From Hyphomicrobiales bacterium (GTDB lineage: Bacteria > Pseudomonadota > Alphaproteobacteria > Rhizobiales > Beijerinckiaceae): a DNA stretch of 64,000 nucleotides. Under the pieces are notes generated by a model. It worked only from the letters and a program-made list of their open reading frames with translations, had not been told where the DNA came from and made no database searches. The stretch's first letter is position 1. Every line of letters begins with the position of its first letter. The position numbers and the translations under genes were made by a program. The DNA lies in the NCBI GenBank assembly GCA_947455995.1, contig CANGQA010000002.1:1-64000 (forward strand), given 5' to 3'. Shown piece by piece: positions 26,297 through 37,241 of the stretch.

Positions 26297-26689
26297 ATGT
26301 CCGACGCCACTTCAATGAAAACACCGATGAAACGGGTGCGCGGTCTTGGGTCTGCCAAGACCGGTACCGATCATTTCTGGACCCAGCGTCTGACCGCCGC
26401 GGCCACCATGCTTCTGGCTCTTGCGCTCGTTGTTGTGCTGGTCAGCACTGTTGGCAAAGATGCGGTTGCAGCACGCGCCGTGCTGGCGCAACCATTGGTT
26501 GCTGTTCTTTTGCTGCTGTTCATTGTCAGCGGCATCGCCCATATGCGGATCGGCATGCAGGTGATTATCGAGGATTATGTGCATGAGGAAGGCGCGAAAG
26601 TCATCGCGCTCGGTCTCAACACGTTTTTTTCGGCCACCATCGCTGTGGTCTGTCTGTTTGCTGTTCTTAAATTGAGTTTTGGAGGCTGA
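26297..26689 (+). CDS. sdhD: succinate dehydrogenase membrane anchor subunit
   Basis: Second complex II anchor, 130 residues, three hydrophobic helices. Family features are [20 protein letters not shown] at the N-terminus and [19 protein letters not shown] around the haem-binding histidine. The apparent long frame from 25868 is an out-of-frame extension over sdhC, so the start is ATG at 26297. The stop lies 4 bp before the sdhA start. Confidence 0.94.
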   Translation: MSDATSMKTPMKRVRGLGSAKTGTDHFWTQRLTAAATMLLALALVVVLVSTVGKDAVAARAVLAQPLVAVLLLLFIVSGIAHMRIGMQVIIEDYVHEEGAKVIALGLNTFFSATIAVVCLFAVLKLSFGG

Positions 26690-26693
26690 AACC

Positions 26694-28526
26694 ATGGCAT
26701 CGCAGCAGGGCTCAACAGCAGCACCATCCGTGAATGGTCTGGCCTATCCGATCACCGATCATACGTTTGATGTCGTGGTGGTTGGTGCGGGCGGAGCGGG
26801 TTTGCGCGCAACAGTGGGTTGCGCTCAGGCCGGACTTCGTACCGCATGTATTTCAAAGGTCTTTCCGACCCGTTCGCATACGGTTGCAGCACAAGGTGGC
26901 ATTTCTGCCTCGCTCGGCAATATGGGTGCGGATGACTGGCGCTGGCACATGTATGATACCGTCAAGGGGTCAGACTGGCTGGGCGATCAGGATTCGATCG
27001 AATATCTGTGCCGCAATGCTCCGGCTGCCGTATACGAGCTGGAACATTGGGGTGTGCCGTTCTCGCGCACCGAAGAAGGCAAGATTTACCAGCGTCCTTT
27101 TGGTGGCATGACCACCGATTTCGGCAAAGGCATCGCCCAGCGGACCTGCGCGGCAGCTGACCGGACCGGCCATGCGATTTTGCATACGCTTTATGGTCAG
27201 GCTTTGCGCAATGCGACCGAATTTTTCATCGAATATTTCGCCATCGACCTGATTATGGATGAAGAGGGCCGCTGCCGTGGCGTGGTTGCCTTGAAGATGG
27301 ATGACGGTACGATCCACCGTTTCCGTTCACATCTGGTGATTTTGGCGACAGGCGGTTATGGCCGCGCCTATTTCTCGGCGACATCGGCCCATACCTGCAC
27401 AGGTGACGGCAATGCGATGGTGCTGCGGGCGGGCCTGCCATTGCAGGATATGGAATTCGTGCAGTTCCATCCTACTGGTATTTACGGTGCAGGCTGCCTG
27501 ATTACCGAGGGGTCGCGCGGTGAAGGTGGCTATCTGACCAATTCGGAAGGCGAGCGCTTCATGGAGCGTTATGCGCCTTCCGCGAAGGATCTTGCTTCGC
27601 GCGACGTGGTGTCACGCGCCATGACCATGGAAATTCGCGGTGGTCGCGGCGTGGGTAAAAACAAGGATCATATCTATCTGCATCTTGACCACCTCGATCC
27701 GAAGATCCTGGCCGAACGTCTGCCCGGCATTTCGGAAAGTGCCAAGATTTTTGCAGGCGTCGATGTGACGAAGGAGCCGATTCCGGTTCTGCCGACCGTG
27801 CATTACAACATGGGCGGTATCCCGACCAATTTCCACGGCGAAGTGCTGACCAAGAAGGACGGTGATCCTGATCGGGTTGTGCCTGGCTTGATGGCAATCG
27901 GCGAAGCGGCTTGCGTGTCGGTGCATGGTGCCAACCGTCTGGGCTCCAATTCCTTGATCGATTTGGTGGTGTTTGGACGTGCTGCCGGTCTGCGCGCCGC
28001 CGAGCTGGTGACAGCTGGTGAACGCCATGCAGATTTGCCCAAGACCTCGGCTGATCTGGCCTTGTCGCGTCTTGACGGGTTCCGTCATGCTTCGGGTGGA
28101 ACCGCAACGGCTGAACTGCGGATGGATATGCAGCGCACGATGCAGAACAATTGCGCGGTGTTCCGCACCGGCGACGTACTGGAAGAAGGCCATACGCTGA
28201 TCCACAAGGTCGCTGGCGGCAAGGATGACATCCGTGTCACCGACCGTTCGCTGATCTGGAACACCGATCTGCTGGAAACGCTGGAATTCGACAATCTGAT
28301 CGCCCAAGCGGTGGTGACGATGGATTCGGCCCTCAACAGGCAGGAAAGCCGCGGCGCGCACGCGCGCGAGGATTTCTCGGCCCGTGATGACGTGAACTGG
28401 ATGAAGCATACTTTGGCCTGGCTCGATGAAAAGAATGCCAAGGTCAAAATCGACTATCGTCCGGTGCACACCTATACAATGAGCAACGACATCCAATATA
28501 TCGAGCCAAAAGCTCGCGTGTATTGA
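26694..28526 (+). CDS. sdhA: succinate dehydrogenase flavoprotein subunit
   Basis: FAD-containing catalytic subunit, 610 residues from the ATG at 26694 with GGAGG just upstream. [18 protein letters not shown] binds FAD, and the covalent flavin histidine is in [17 protein letters not shown]. The active-site segments [36 protein letters not shown] and [20 protein letters not shown] are intact. The C-terminus carries [20 protein letters not shown]. Normal length and no defects. Confidence 0.97.
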   Translation: MASQQGSTAAPSVNGLAYPITDHTFDVVVVGAGGAGLRATVGCAQAGLRTACISKVFPTRSHTVAAQGGISASLGNMGADDWRWHMYDTVKGSDWLGDQDSIEYLCRNAPAAVYELEHWGVPFSRTEEGKIYQRPFGGMTTDFGKGIAQRTCAAADRTGHAILHTLYGQALRNATEFFIEYFAIDLIMDEEGRCRGVVALKMDDGTIHRFRSHLVILATGGYGRAYFSATSAHTCTGDGNAMVLRAGLPLQDMEFVQFHPTGIYGAGCLITEGSRGEGGYLTNSEGERFMERYAPSAKDLASRDVVSRAMTMEIRGGRGVGKNKDHIYLHLDHLDPKILAERLPGISESAKIFAGVDVTKEPIPVLPTVHYNMGGIPTNFHGEVLTKKDGDPDRVVPGLMAIGEAACVSVHGANRLGSNSLIDLVVFGRAAGLRAAELVTAGERHADLPKTSADLALSRLDGFRHASGGTATAELRMDMQRTMQNNCAVFRTGDVLEEGHTLIHKVAGGKDDIRVTDRSLIWNTDLLETLEFDNLIAQAVVTMDSALNRQESRGAHAREDFSARDDVNWMKHTLAWLDEKNAKVKIDYRPVHTYTMSNDIQYIEPKARVY

Positions 28527-28554
28527 TCCTGAAGGTCTGGAACGGGAAGAGATC

Positions 28555-29334
28555 ATGGTCCAGTTGAACCTCCCCAAGAACTCCCGCGTCGGTGTTGGCA
28601 AAGTGTGGCCAAAGCCTGCAGGAGCAAAGAATCTGAAAGAATTCCGGATCTATCGCTATGATCCGGATGGCGAGAGCAATCCGCGCACCGATACCTATTT
28701 CGTCGATCGTGACGATTGCGGCCCGATGATTCTGGATGCCCTGTTGTGGATCAAGAACAAGATTGATCCGACATTGACCTTCCGCCGCTCGTGCCGCGAG
28801 GGGATTTGCGGGTCATGCGCGATGAATATTGACGGGCTGAACACGCTGGCCTGCACAAAGGGCATGGATGATGTGCCCGGCGTGGTCAAAATCTATCCTT
28901 TGCCGCATATGCCTGTGATCAAGGATCTGGTGCCTGACCTGACCAATTTCTACGCCCAGCACGCATCGGTCGAGCCCTGGTTGCACACAAGCTCGCCGCA
29001 GCCAGAAGCCGAATGGAAACAGTCGCATGATGACCGCGAAAAGCTCGATGGTCTTTACGAGTGCATCTTGTGCGCCTGCTGCTCGACCTCTTGCCCGAGC
29101 TACTGGTGGAATGGCGACCGCTATCTCGGTCCTGCGGCTCTGTTGCAGGCCTATCGCTGGCTGATCGATTCCCGGGACGAGGGCACTGGCGAGCGTCTGG
29201 ATGCGCTGGAAGATCCGTTCCGTCTCTATCGTTGCCATACCATCATGAATTGTGCCAATACCTGCCCGAAGGGTTTGAACCCCGCCAAGGCGATTGCCGA
29301 AATCAAGAAGATGATGGTCTCGCGTCAGGTTTGA
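28555..29334 (+). CDS. sdhB: succinate dehydrogenase iron-sulfur subunit
   Basis: Electron-transfer subunit of 259 residues. The 2Fe-2S motif is [15 protein letters not shown] with the downstream cysteine in LACTKG. The 4Fe-4S motif is [17 protein letters not shown] and the 3Fe-4S region is [20 protein letters not shown]. It is the last gene of sdhCDAB and is followed by a clear terminator. Confidence 0.97.
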   Translation: MVQLNLPKNSRVGVGKVWPKPAGAKNLKEFRIYRYDPDGESNPRTDTYFVDRDDCGPMILDALLWIKNKIDPTLTFRRSCREGICGSCAMNIDGLNTLACTKGMDDVPGVVKIYPLPHMPVIKDLVPDLTNFYAQHASVEPWLHTSSPQPEAEWKQSHDDREKLDGLYECILCACCSTSCPSYWWNGDRYLGPAALLQAYRWLIDSRDEGTGERLDALEDPFRLYRCHTIMNCANTCPKGLNPAKAIAEIKKMMVSRQV

Positions 29335-29365
29335 CCTCGGCTGTCCGGGCAAGACGATGACCGAT

Positions 29366-29396
29366 AAAAAAAGGGCACCTCAGGGTGCCCTTTTTT
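29366..29396. terminator. bidirectional terminator after sdhB
   Basis: GGGCACC (29373-29379) and GGTGCCC (29384-29390) form a 7-bp stem with a 4-base loop, flanked by seven A on one side and six T on the other. It can serve sdhB on the plus strand and the convergent MAPEG gene on the minus strand. Confidence 0.9.
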
Positions 29397-29434
29397 GTCG
29401 GTCATTTCTCATAAATGGCTTGGTCTAATCGTTT

Positions 29435-29812
29435 TCAGGCCGTGATTGCCACAACACCTATCGCCAATACGCAAGCAAGACCGACCATCCAGACGATCGA
29501 GCGTAGCAATGGCTTGTCGGTGAGATAGGCACCGATATAGGCGATGCGTGCGAGGATAAAAACAACAGCAAGCGCATTGACCGACAGCGGATCGGCATGG
29601 GTCAGGCCAGCCAATAAAACCACAGCGGCAAAGAAGGGGAATGCTTCGAAACTATTGGCATGGGCAGCGACTGCGCGGGCCTGGCGTCCCTTGAATTTGG
29701 CCATGCTTTCGCGCGGGCGGGCATTGTCATAGCCGCCGCCGCTTTTGGCAAAGCCAACTGCGATATAGGGCAGCAATCCGGCAATCAGGAGACAGTAATA
29801 GGCAATGGTCAT
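29435..29812 (-). CDS. MAPEG family membrane protein
   Basis: Integral membrane protein of 125 residues with four hydrophobic segments, from the ATG at 29812; the longer frame to 29998 adds residues unlike the family. The core RPRESMAKFKGRQARAVAAH ANSFEAFPFF pattern is the MAPEG signature (arginine-rich loop then AHxNxxEAxPFF). Bacterial MAPEG proteins resemble microsomal glutathione transferases, but most are uncharacterised. It is convergent with sdhB and shares its terminator. Confidence 0.87.
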   Translation of the reverse strand: MTIAYYCLLIAGLLPYIAVGFAKSGGGYDNARPRESMAKFKGRQARAVAAHANSFEAFPFFAAVVLLAGLTHADPLSVNALAVVFILARIAYIGAYLTDKPLLRSIVWMVGLACVLAIGVVAITA

Positions 29813-29873
29813 GATCGGACATCCGTGTGATTGGATCCTGTCTACGCAAATGGGACAGGATCGGTTCACAGCC

Positions 29874-30461
29874 TCAATGGGTTTTAAGATGGAAAGGCTG
29901 CAGCCAACGGCGTTGCAGGTCCAGCACGGCGGTGGCAAATCCGTTGGCATCGTCAAAGGCTTCGCTGAAGCGGCTTTCGGCGGTCGCCTCATCGGCATTC
30001 AGCACGCCGATCACGTCACCCGAATCAAAGGTCAACTCGGCCTCGAATTTGCGCGCCAGAGCCTGCATGGCGCGATTATGCGTCAGGCAACTGGCATAAA
30101 GCCGCTTCATGCGGCGGTTGCGGGCCGCCCTGATCACGCGTTTGAACAGAGCCGTGCCGAGACCGCGCCCGCGCCAGCCATTTTCGATGCTGAACGCGGC
30201 TTCCCCGTCCAGTCCATCATGCCCCATATCCCGCAGTTCAGCAGCACCGCGGATCATGCCATCCTCGAAATAGCCAAATGTCACGCCAACCAGCGCAAAG
30301 CAACGCTCGGCATAATCGCTGACAAAGCTATCATTGGCACTCATACCAAACCGGTTGTGGCGGGTATCGGCATCCAGACGCAACAAATGGTCGCGGAAGG
30401 CCGTGAGATCGGTGGGCCATAATTTGCGGATAAAGCCATTTGGCTTGATCACCTGTCCCAT
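29874..30461 (-). CDS. GNAT family N-acetyltransferase
   Basis: Acetyltransferase of 195 residues with the acetyl-CoA binding motif A as NGWRGRGLGTALFKRVIRAA near residue 100 and the following RMKRLYASCLTHNRAMQALA. The substrate is unknown. The C-terminal tail after residue 165 is variable. It diverges from a GST gene; the 177-bp gap holds overlapping palindromes. Confidence 0.82.
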   Translation of the reverse strand: MGQVIKPNGFIRKLWPTDLTAFRDHLLRLDADTRHNRFGMSANDSFVSDYAERCFALVGVTFGYFEDGMIRGAAELRDMGHDGLDGEAAFSIENGWRGRGLGTALFKRVIRAARNRRMKRLYASCLTHNRAMQALARKFEAELTFDSGDVIGVLNADEATAESRFSEAFDDANGFATAVLDLQRRWLQPFHLKTH

Positions 30462-30504
30462 AACACCCTCTTTCGTCCATGACGAATAAACAGACTACAC
30501 GAAA

Positions 30505-30568
30505 CACAAAGTTTGTGCAGCGCACAATTGCCGATAGTTGTGGCAAGAATGTGAAGGTGCTGCACAAA
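30505..30568. promoter_or_regulatory. overlapping inverted repeats in GNAT/GST divergent gap
   Basis: CACAAAgTTTGTG (30505-30517) overlaps TTGTGC-AGC-GCACAA (30513-30527). Its TTTGTGCAGC (30512-30521) recurs inverted as GCTGCACAAA at 30559-30568. Such nested symmetry between divergent genes is typical of a regulator binding site; the regulator is not known. Confidence 0.5.
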
Positions 30569-30638
30569 TTTTAACAAAAGGATCTTTCCAGCGCAGCGGG
30601 ACTGGCTGATAATATAAAAATGAGGGAGATCCAGATCA

Positions 30639-31274
30639 ATGACCCAGGACAACGTGCTTTATTGCTTCGCCCAGTCGGGCAATGCCTACAAGGTCGCACT
30701 TTATTTCGCATTGACCGGCGAGAAGTGGACGCCGCAATTCGTCGATTTTTTCAATGGCGAGACACGCTCGAAAGCCTATCGGGAGGCGGTCAATGCGATG
30801 GGGGAGGTGCCGGTCTTGAAGCGCAAGGACGGGTTGTTTACCCAATCAGGTGCGATTTTAAGCATGCTGGCGGAAGAAAGCGGCCATTTCGCGCCAAAAT
30901 CCGCACATGAACGCTACGAGGTTAACCGTTGGATCCTTTTCGACAACCATAAATTCACCAGCAACTATGCCACTTTGCGGTTTTTGCTGTCCTTTGCCAA
31001 AACCGGTGAGACGGGGGCGACCGAATTTCTGCGCGGACGGGTGAAAGCAGCCTTCAAACTGGCTAACGAGCATTTTGTCAGTCATGAGTTTGCCGCGGCC
31101 GACCGCCCGACCATCGCCGATCTTTCGATGGCAGGTTATGTCTATTACCCCGAGGATGTCGGGATTGACTGGAGCGATTATCCGCATCTGCAGGCATGGA
31201 AAGACCGTATTGCCGCTCTGCCCGGCTGGCAGCATCCTTATGACCTGATGCCGGGACACCCTTTGCCGGCGTGA
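30639..31274 (+). CDS. glutathione S-transferase family protein
   Basis: Two-domain GST-like protein of 211 residues. The N-terminal thioredoxin-fold half begins VLYCFAQSGNAYKVALYFAL and holds the cis-proline in GEVPVLKRKDG and the ligand motif TQSGAILSML. The C-terminal helical half contains RPTIADLSMAGYVYY, the usual N-capping region. The exact class and substrate are unknown. It is divergent from the GNAT gene. Confidence 0.87.
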   Translation: MTQDNVLYCFAQSGNAYKVALYFALTGEKWTPQFVDFFNGETRSKAYREAVNAMGEVPVLKRKDGLFTQSGAILSMLAEESGHFAPKSAHERYEVNRWILFDNHKFTSNYATLRFLLSFAKTGETGATEFLRGRVKAAFKLANEHFVSHEFAAADRPTIADLSMAGYVYYPEDVGIDWSDYPHLQAWKDRIAALPGWQHPYDLMPGHPLPA

Positions 31275-31383
31275 TCTGGTCTTTTCCCATCGTTTGACCC
31301 CTCAAGCGTTCTGGCTGCTTGCTCAAGGCTGCCCGAGCGCTTAGGGGCTTAGTTGTCTTTGCCTCAGTCAGAGTTTTCGTCCC

Positions 31384-32550
31384 GTGAAGCCTATCCGACA
31401 TCAATATGAAAGCATGGCCGCCTCCGGTGCGATCGAGACAGATCAGGCGCAATTGGCGATTGTCGACCGTCTTGACGAGCTGGCGCAAACCCTGAACCAG
31501 CGATCCATTGCCAGCAAGGGCAGTGCGCTGGGCTGGTTGTTCCACAGGACCCGACCCGAGGCTCCCAAGGGCCTTTATATCTGGGGGTCGGTCGGGCGGG
31601 GCAAAACCATGCTGATGGACCTTTTTTTCAATTCGGTGCAGAGCAGTTCAAAGCGGCGGGTCCATTTCCACGGCTTTCTGGCTGATGCCCATGCGCGTAT
31701 CCACACCTTCCGGCAGGGTGTCAAACAGGGCAAGGTCAAGGATACCGATCCGATCCCGCCGGTCGCCGCCCAATTGGCGGCGGAGGCAAAATTGCTGTGT
31801 TTCGACGAATTCACCGTCACCGACATTGCCGATGCGATGATATTGGGGCGCCTGTTTACCGCTTTGTTCGAACTTGGCGTGGTTGTTGTGGCCACATCCA
31901 ATGTCGTGCCTGAACGGCTTTACGAGGGCGGCTTGAATCGCGCTCTTTTTCTGCCGTTCATCGATCTGCTGTCGCAGCGTATGGACATTGCCCAACTCGA
32001 TGCCCGCACCGATTTCCGTATGGAAAAGCTCGGTGGCCTGCCTGTCTATTATACGCCGCTTTCGGGCCATACCAGCGCGGCGTTCGAGGAAGCCTTTCAG
32101 CGTCTTTCAGGAGGGTTGGTGGCCAAGCCGCTCGTTCTCAATGTGTTGGGACACGATCTGGACGTGCCGCAGGCTGCGGCGGGTATGGCGAGGTTCGATT
32201 TTCGGGATTTGTGTGAAAAACCGTATGGAGCCTCCGATTATCTGGCGGTGGCCAAAAAATTCCATACGGTTTTTCTGGAAAATATCCCGAAAATGGCCAT
32301 TGAACGCCGCAACGAGGCCAAACGGTTCATAACGCTCATCGACATGCTTTATGACAATCATGTCAAATTGGTCGCCAGTGCCGAGGTCGAGGCGAATCTG
32401 CTCTATGAAGGGCAGCAGGGCCGCGAGGCATTTGAATTTGATCGCACAGTGTCACGCCTGATCGAGATGCGTTCCGAGGAGTATCTTTCGCATTCCCACG
32501 GCGTCAAGCGGGTGGTGAGCGGCAATACGACAGGCCTGATCGAGACCTAG
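31384..32550 (+). CDS. zapE: cell division protein ZapE (AFG1-like ATPase)
   Basis: AAA-type ATPase of 388 residues, GTG start. Walker A is IWGSVGRGKTMLMDLFF, Walker B is LLCFDEFTVTDIADAMIL, and VVATSNVVPERLYEGGLNR is diagnostic of the AFG1/ZapE family. In Escherichia coli ZapE associates with the Z-ring under stress; the mitochondrial homologue AFG1 affects respiratory complexes. The last four bases overlap the convergent Nramp-like gene. Location next to TCA and respiratory genes is common in alphaproteobacteria. Confidence 0.92.
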   Translation: MKPIRHQYESMAASGAIETDQAQLAIVDRLDELAQTLNQRSIASKGSALGWLFHRTRPEAPKGLYIWGSVGRGKTMLMDLFFNSVQSSSKRRVHFHGFLADAHARIHTFRQGVKQGKVKDTDPIPPVAAQLAAEAKLLCFDEFTVTDIADAMILGRLFTALFELGVVVVATSNVVPERLYEGGLNRALFLPFIDLLSQRMDIAQLDARTDFRMEKLGGLPVYYTPLSGHTSAAFEEAFQRLSGGLVAKPLVLNVLGHDLDVPQAAAGMARFDFRDLCEKPYGASDYLAVAKKFHTVFLENIPKMAIERRNEAKRFITLIDMLYDNHVKLVASAEVEANLLYEGQQGREAFEFDRTVSRLIEMRSEEYLSHSHGVKRVVSGNTTGLIET

Positions 32551-33896
32551 TGGCCAAACAGTTCCGAGCCGATCAGCAGTGAGGCTGCCAGTCCCATGAT
32601 CAATGTGGCGATCCAGCCCATGAATTTGAGGGAGCGGGGCAGCGTCCAGACGCCCATGGTTTGCTTGTCACATGACAGCACCATCATGCCGATCATGATC
32701 GGCACTGCGGCAAAGCCGTTGATGACAGCCGCCCAGAACAACATACGGATCGGGTCGATCCCGATCAGGGTAATCGCTACCCCGCCGAAGGTCGCGGCTG
32801 CAATGACACCGTAAAAGCCGATGGCATCGAGTGGCTTGGCGGCAAGAGTAGCGCGCCAATGCAAGGCCTCGGATACCGCATAGGCCGATGCGCCCGCCAG
32901 AACCGGAACGGCCAGCAGACCAGTGCCGATAATGCCACAGGCAAACAGGAGAAAGGTGAACACTCCGGCGATAGGGCGCAAGGCTTCGGCGGCTTGGGCT
33001 GCAGTGTTGATGGTCACAATACCCTGGCTATGCAGGGTGGCGGCAGTTGTGAGGATGATGGCAAACGAGATGGTGTTGGAAAAGACCATCCCGATCATCG
33101 TATCCCACTTGATGCGGTTGATATGGCCATGCTGGTCACGCGGCGTACCACGCAAGGCCGCAGCGCGGTGGAGATTCAGTTCCTCGACCTCTTGTCCGGC
33201 CTGCCAGATGAACACATAAGGGCTGATGGTTGTGCCGAACACGGCCACCATGGTCAGCGCATAATCACTGGTCCAGCTGATCTCGGGCATGATCAAAGCG
33301 TGGCCGACCTCGATCCATGGTACTTTGATGGTCAACACAGCGATGACATAGACAAAGAGCACCATCGTCAGCCATTTCAACGCACCTGCATAGCGGCGAT
33401 AGGAAACAGTGATTTCGAGTACGACACAGAGCAGCCCAAAAGCGACAGTCATGACTTTTGCAAACAGGTCCGAACCGCCGACCACCAGCCGCAAAGCTTC
33501 GCCCATAGCAGCGAGATCGGCGGCGATGTTGATGATATTGGCAAACAGAACCAGTAGAACCACGCTGATGATCAGCGCAGGCGGGCTGCGGCGTGCTGCT
33601 GCCGCCATCAGGCCCTCACCGCTGGCACGTCCGATCCGGGCGGCAATCATCTGGATGGCAATCATGAAAGGCAGGGTGACAACCACTGTCCATAATTGAT
33701 TGAAGCCGAATTGCGCGCCAGCTTGCGAATAGGTGGCAATGCCGGATGGATCATCATCGGCAGCCCCTGCAACAATTCCAGGGCCAAGCAAACGTTTCAA
33801 TGAGTGGCGGGGATGATTGTTGGCCGTCCCATGTTGCGGCTGGCTTGCCGTTTCGGGGGCAAGCGGTGGTTGGGCTGGCTGTGTGGCATCGGGCAT
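32547..33896 (-). CDS. Nramp-family divalent metal transporter with atypical motif
   Basis: Inner-membrane transporter of 449 residues with about eleven helices. TM1 reads VAGAADDDPSGIATYSQAG, so the canonical DPGN is replaced by DPSG. TM6 reads CGIIGTGLLAVPVLAGASAY, and I see no canonical MPH motif there. Such variants occur in a divergent Nramp branch whose metal preference differs from Mn/Fe carriers; magnesium or manganese would be guesses. A hydrophilic proline-rich N-terminus precedes TM1. It is convergent with zapE. Confidence 0.85.
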   Translation of the reverse strand: MPDATQPAQPPLAPETASQPQHGTANNHPRHSLKRLLGPGIVAGAADDDPSGIATYSQAGAQFGFNQLWTVVVTLPFMIAIQMIAARIGRASGEGLMAAAARRSPPALIISVVLLVLFANIINIAADLAAMGEALRLVVGGSDLFAKVMTVAFGLLCVVLEITVSYRRYAGALKWLTMVLFVYVIAVLTIKVPWIEVGHALIMPEISWTSDYALTMVAVFGTTISPYVFIWQAGQEVEELNLHRAAALRGTPRDQHGHINRIKWDTMIGMVFSNTISFAIILTTAATLHSQGIVTINTAAQAAEALRPIAGVFTFLLFACGIIGTGLLAVPVLAGASAYAVSEALHWRATLAAKPLDAIGFYGVIAAATFGGVAITLIGIDPIRMLFWAAVINGFAAVPIMIGMMVLSCDKQTMGVWTLPRSLKFMGWIATLIMGLAASLLIGSELFGH

Positions 33897-34087
33897 AATG
33901 GGGTTCCCTGATCACAGGACTGTGCGTCCGGATGGGTTCGGGTGCAAGGCCTAACTCGAAAATCATCGAAGAAATCAGTGCTGGAGAAGAGGCCGCAATG
34001 TAGGCCCTCTTGTGGTGATGGCCGTTTAGCTGTCATACATGGTCATTATGTTGTTTTTCAGCCGGGTGCGGGGTTTCGGGCAGTCTT

Positions 34088-34693
34088 ATGGCAGTTTCAA
34101 ACGCAGTACGACAGGACAGGCGGATTTTAGGGATCACGCGAGATCAGGTGCGTCGTTTTGGAGCCTCGCGGTTGACTCTGGTCTCGGTGGCTGAAGAAGC
34201 GGGCATGACCCATGCGAATATTTACCGCTATTTTGCATCCAAACTGGCCTTGTGCGATGCGCTGACGGCTGATTGGATGCGTGAGGTCGAAGGACGGTTG
34301 AGTGCGGTCGTCAACTCGCCCGATCCCGCCGATGATAAGCTCGAACGCTTGCTGCTGGAGGTGATGCGCGTGCATCGGCGGCATCTGACAAGTGAACCCG
34401 AACTCTATGCCCTCCTGATCAATGCCTATGCCGAAAACCGTCTGGTTGCCCGCCAGCATAGGGCACGTATCGGCCAGTTGATCGAACAGATTCTCGATGA
34501 GGGGATTTCAGCGCAAGTGTTTCAGATGACAAGTAAAGAGCGGGCTCTCGGTCTTGTCTTCGACCTGTGTTACCGGTTTTTGCACCCTCAGGCGGTCGGC
34601 ATAGACCGTACCATTCCCGAAAAGGCGGTTGAATCCCGTCACGCAACGGCTGCCCGCGCGGTGGTGATTGCACTGAAAGCCCGTTTGGGATGA
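34088..34693 (+). CDS. TetR-family transcriptional regulator
   Basis: Regulator of 201 residues with an N-terminal helix-turn-helix (GASRLTLVSVAEEAGMTHANIYRYFASK LALCDAL region, residues ~25-60) and a helical ligand domain. The ligand and targets are unknown. It diverges from the Nramp-like gene across 191 bp, so that transporter is one possible target. Downstream is the AT-rich 278-bp region before mdh, including CCTGTT/AACAGG dyads at 34734-34750. Confidence 0.85.
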   Translation: MAVSNAVRQDRRILGITRDQVRRFGASRLTLVSVAEEAGMTHANIYRYFASKLALCDALTADWMREVEGRLSAVVNSPDPADDKLERLLLEVMRVHRRHLTSEPELYALLINAYAENRLVARQHRARIGQLIEQILDEGISAQVFQMTSKERALGLVFDLCYRFLHPQAVGIDRTIPEKAVESRHATAARAVVIALKARLG

Positions 34694-34959
34694 TTCACTT
34701 TTTGTTACAATTTACAAAATTTGTTATTTATTACCTGTTTTTTTAACAGGCGTTCACGAAGTGGTCTCGATCAAAAATTTAGTGCTAATCTATTGTTTTA
34801 AATAGAGAATATCCTGTTTTTCGGCGTTATTTCTATGCCCTATTCTCCTTATTGTTGTCTTTCTTAGTCATTAGCTTGACTTGATCAAGACCGAACGACT
34901 CGATAGGCGATGGGGGATCGGTATCGACCGATTGCTTATTTTTACTCAATTCCGTGTAA

Positions 34960-35934
<975 letters not shown>

Positions 35935-35942
35935 GTGAGATC

Positions 35943-35967
35943 GGGGCAGGTTGATCCTGCCCCTTTT
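35943..35967 (+). terminator. terminator/attenuator between mdh and sucC
   Basis: GGGGCAGG (35943-35950) pairs with CCTGCCCC (35956-35963) around TTGAT, followed by four T. It lies right after the mdh stop and would let mdh be expressed above sucCD. Confidence 0.8.
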
Positions 35968-36026
35968 GCTATGCCTCCTTGCAGGGCGTGATGATCACGC
36001 CCATGCGGCCACACCCGGAGTTTGCT

Positions 36027-37241
36027 ATGAATATCCATGAATATCAGGCCAAGGCGGTCCTGAAAGAGTTTGGTGTACCGGTTCCCGAAGGGTATCCCGT
36101 GCTGACCGCCAGTGATGCGGAAACGGCAGCCAAACAGTTGCCCGGTCCGGTTTGGGTTGTTAAATCCCAGATCCATGCGGGTGGTCGCGGCAAGGGCAAG
36201 TTTGTCGAAGCCGATGCCGGCGAAAAGGGCGGCGTGCGTCTGGCCAAGTCAATCGACGAGGCCAAGCAATTTGTTCATGAAATGCTGGGCAAAACTCTGG
36301 TCACCATCCAGACCGGCCCTGCAGGCAAGCAGGTCAACCGTCTCTATATCGAGGACGGTTCGGCGATTGAAAAAGAATTCTATCTGTCCTTGCTGGTCGA
36401 TCGCGTCAATTCGCGCGTGTCCTTCGTGGCCTCGACCGAAGGCGGTATGGACATCGAAACCGTGGCGCACAACACGCCAGAAAAGATCATCACCTTCTCG
36501 GTGGATCCTGCCACCGGCGTGATGCCGCATCATGGCCGCACGCTGGCCCATGCGCTCGGTCTTGCCGGGGACCTGGCCAAGCAGGCGGGTGATCTGGCGA
36601 CCAAGCTCTATACGGCGTTTGTGACCAAAGACATGGCGATGCTGGAAATCAATCCGCTGATCGTCACCAAGGACGGAAAGCTGCGCTGCCTTGATGCCAA
36701 GATCGGTTTTGACTCCAACGCGCTCTATCGTCACCCCGATATTTTCGCCCTGCGCGACGAGACCGAAGAAGACGCCAAGGAAATCGAAGCGTCCCATCAT
36801 GATCTCAACTATATTGCGCTTGATGGCACGATCGGTTGCATGGTCAATGGTGCGGGTCTGGCAATGGCCACCATGGACATCATCAAGCTTTATGGTTCGG
36901 CTCCTGCCAACTTCCTTGATGTCGGCGGCGGCGCCACCCGTGAAAAGGTGACGGCAGCGTTCAAGATCATCACTGCCGATCCGAAGGTGAAGGGCATTCT
37001 GGTCAACATTTTCGGCGGCATCATGAAATGCGATGTGATCGCCGAAGGCGTGATCGCTGCCGTGCGCGAAGTCGGCTTGCAGGTGCCGCTGGTGGTGCGT
37101 CTGGAAGGCACCAATGTGGAACTCGGCAAGGACATCATCGCCAAATCCGGCCTCGATGTGATCGCGGCCGATGATCTCGATGATGCAGCACAGAAAATTG
37201 TGGGTGCGGTGAAAGCCGCTGGCCAGGCAGGAGCACACTAA
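36027..37241 (+). CDS. sucC: succinyl-CoA synthetase beta subunit
   Basis: ADP/GDP-forming beta subunit, 404 residues, from the ATG at 36027 ([17 protein letters not shown], the usual N-terminus). The ATP-grasp domain holds [17 protein letters not shown], and the C-terminal domain holds [33 protein letters not shown] and [15 protein letters not shown]. The final base overlaps the first base of sucD, so translation is coupled. Confidence 0.96.
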   Translation: MNIHEYQAKAVLKEFGVPVPEGYPVLTASDAETAAKQLPGPVWVVKSQIHAGGRGKGKFVEADAGEKGGVRLAKSIDEAKQFVHEMLGKTLVTIQTGPAGKQVNRLYIEDGSAIEKEFYLSLLVDRVNSRVSFVASTEGGMDIETVAHNTPEKIITFSVDPATGVMPHHGRTLAHALGLAGDLAKQAGDLATKLYTAFVTKDMAMLEINPLIVTKDGKLRCLDAKIGFDSNALYRHPDIFALRDETEEDAKEIEASHHDLNYIALDGTIGCMVNGAGLAMATMDIIKLYGSAPANFLDVGGGATREKVTAAFKIITADPKVKGILVNIFGGIMKCDVIAEGVIAAVREVGLQVPLVVRLEGTNVELGKDIIAKSGLDVIAADDLDDAAQKIVGAVKAAGQAGAH

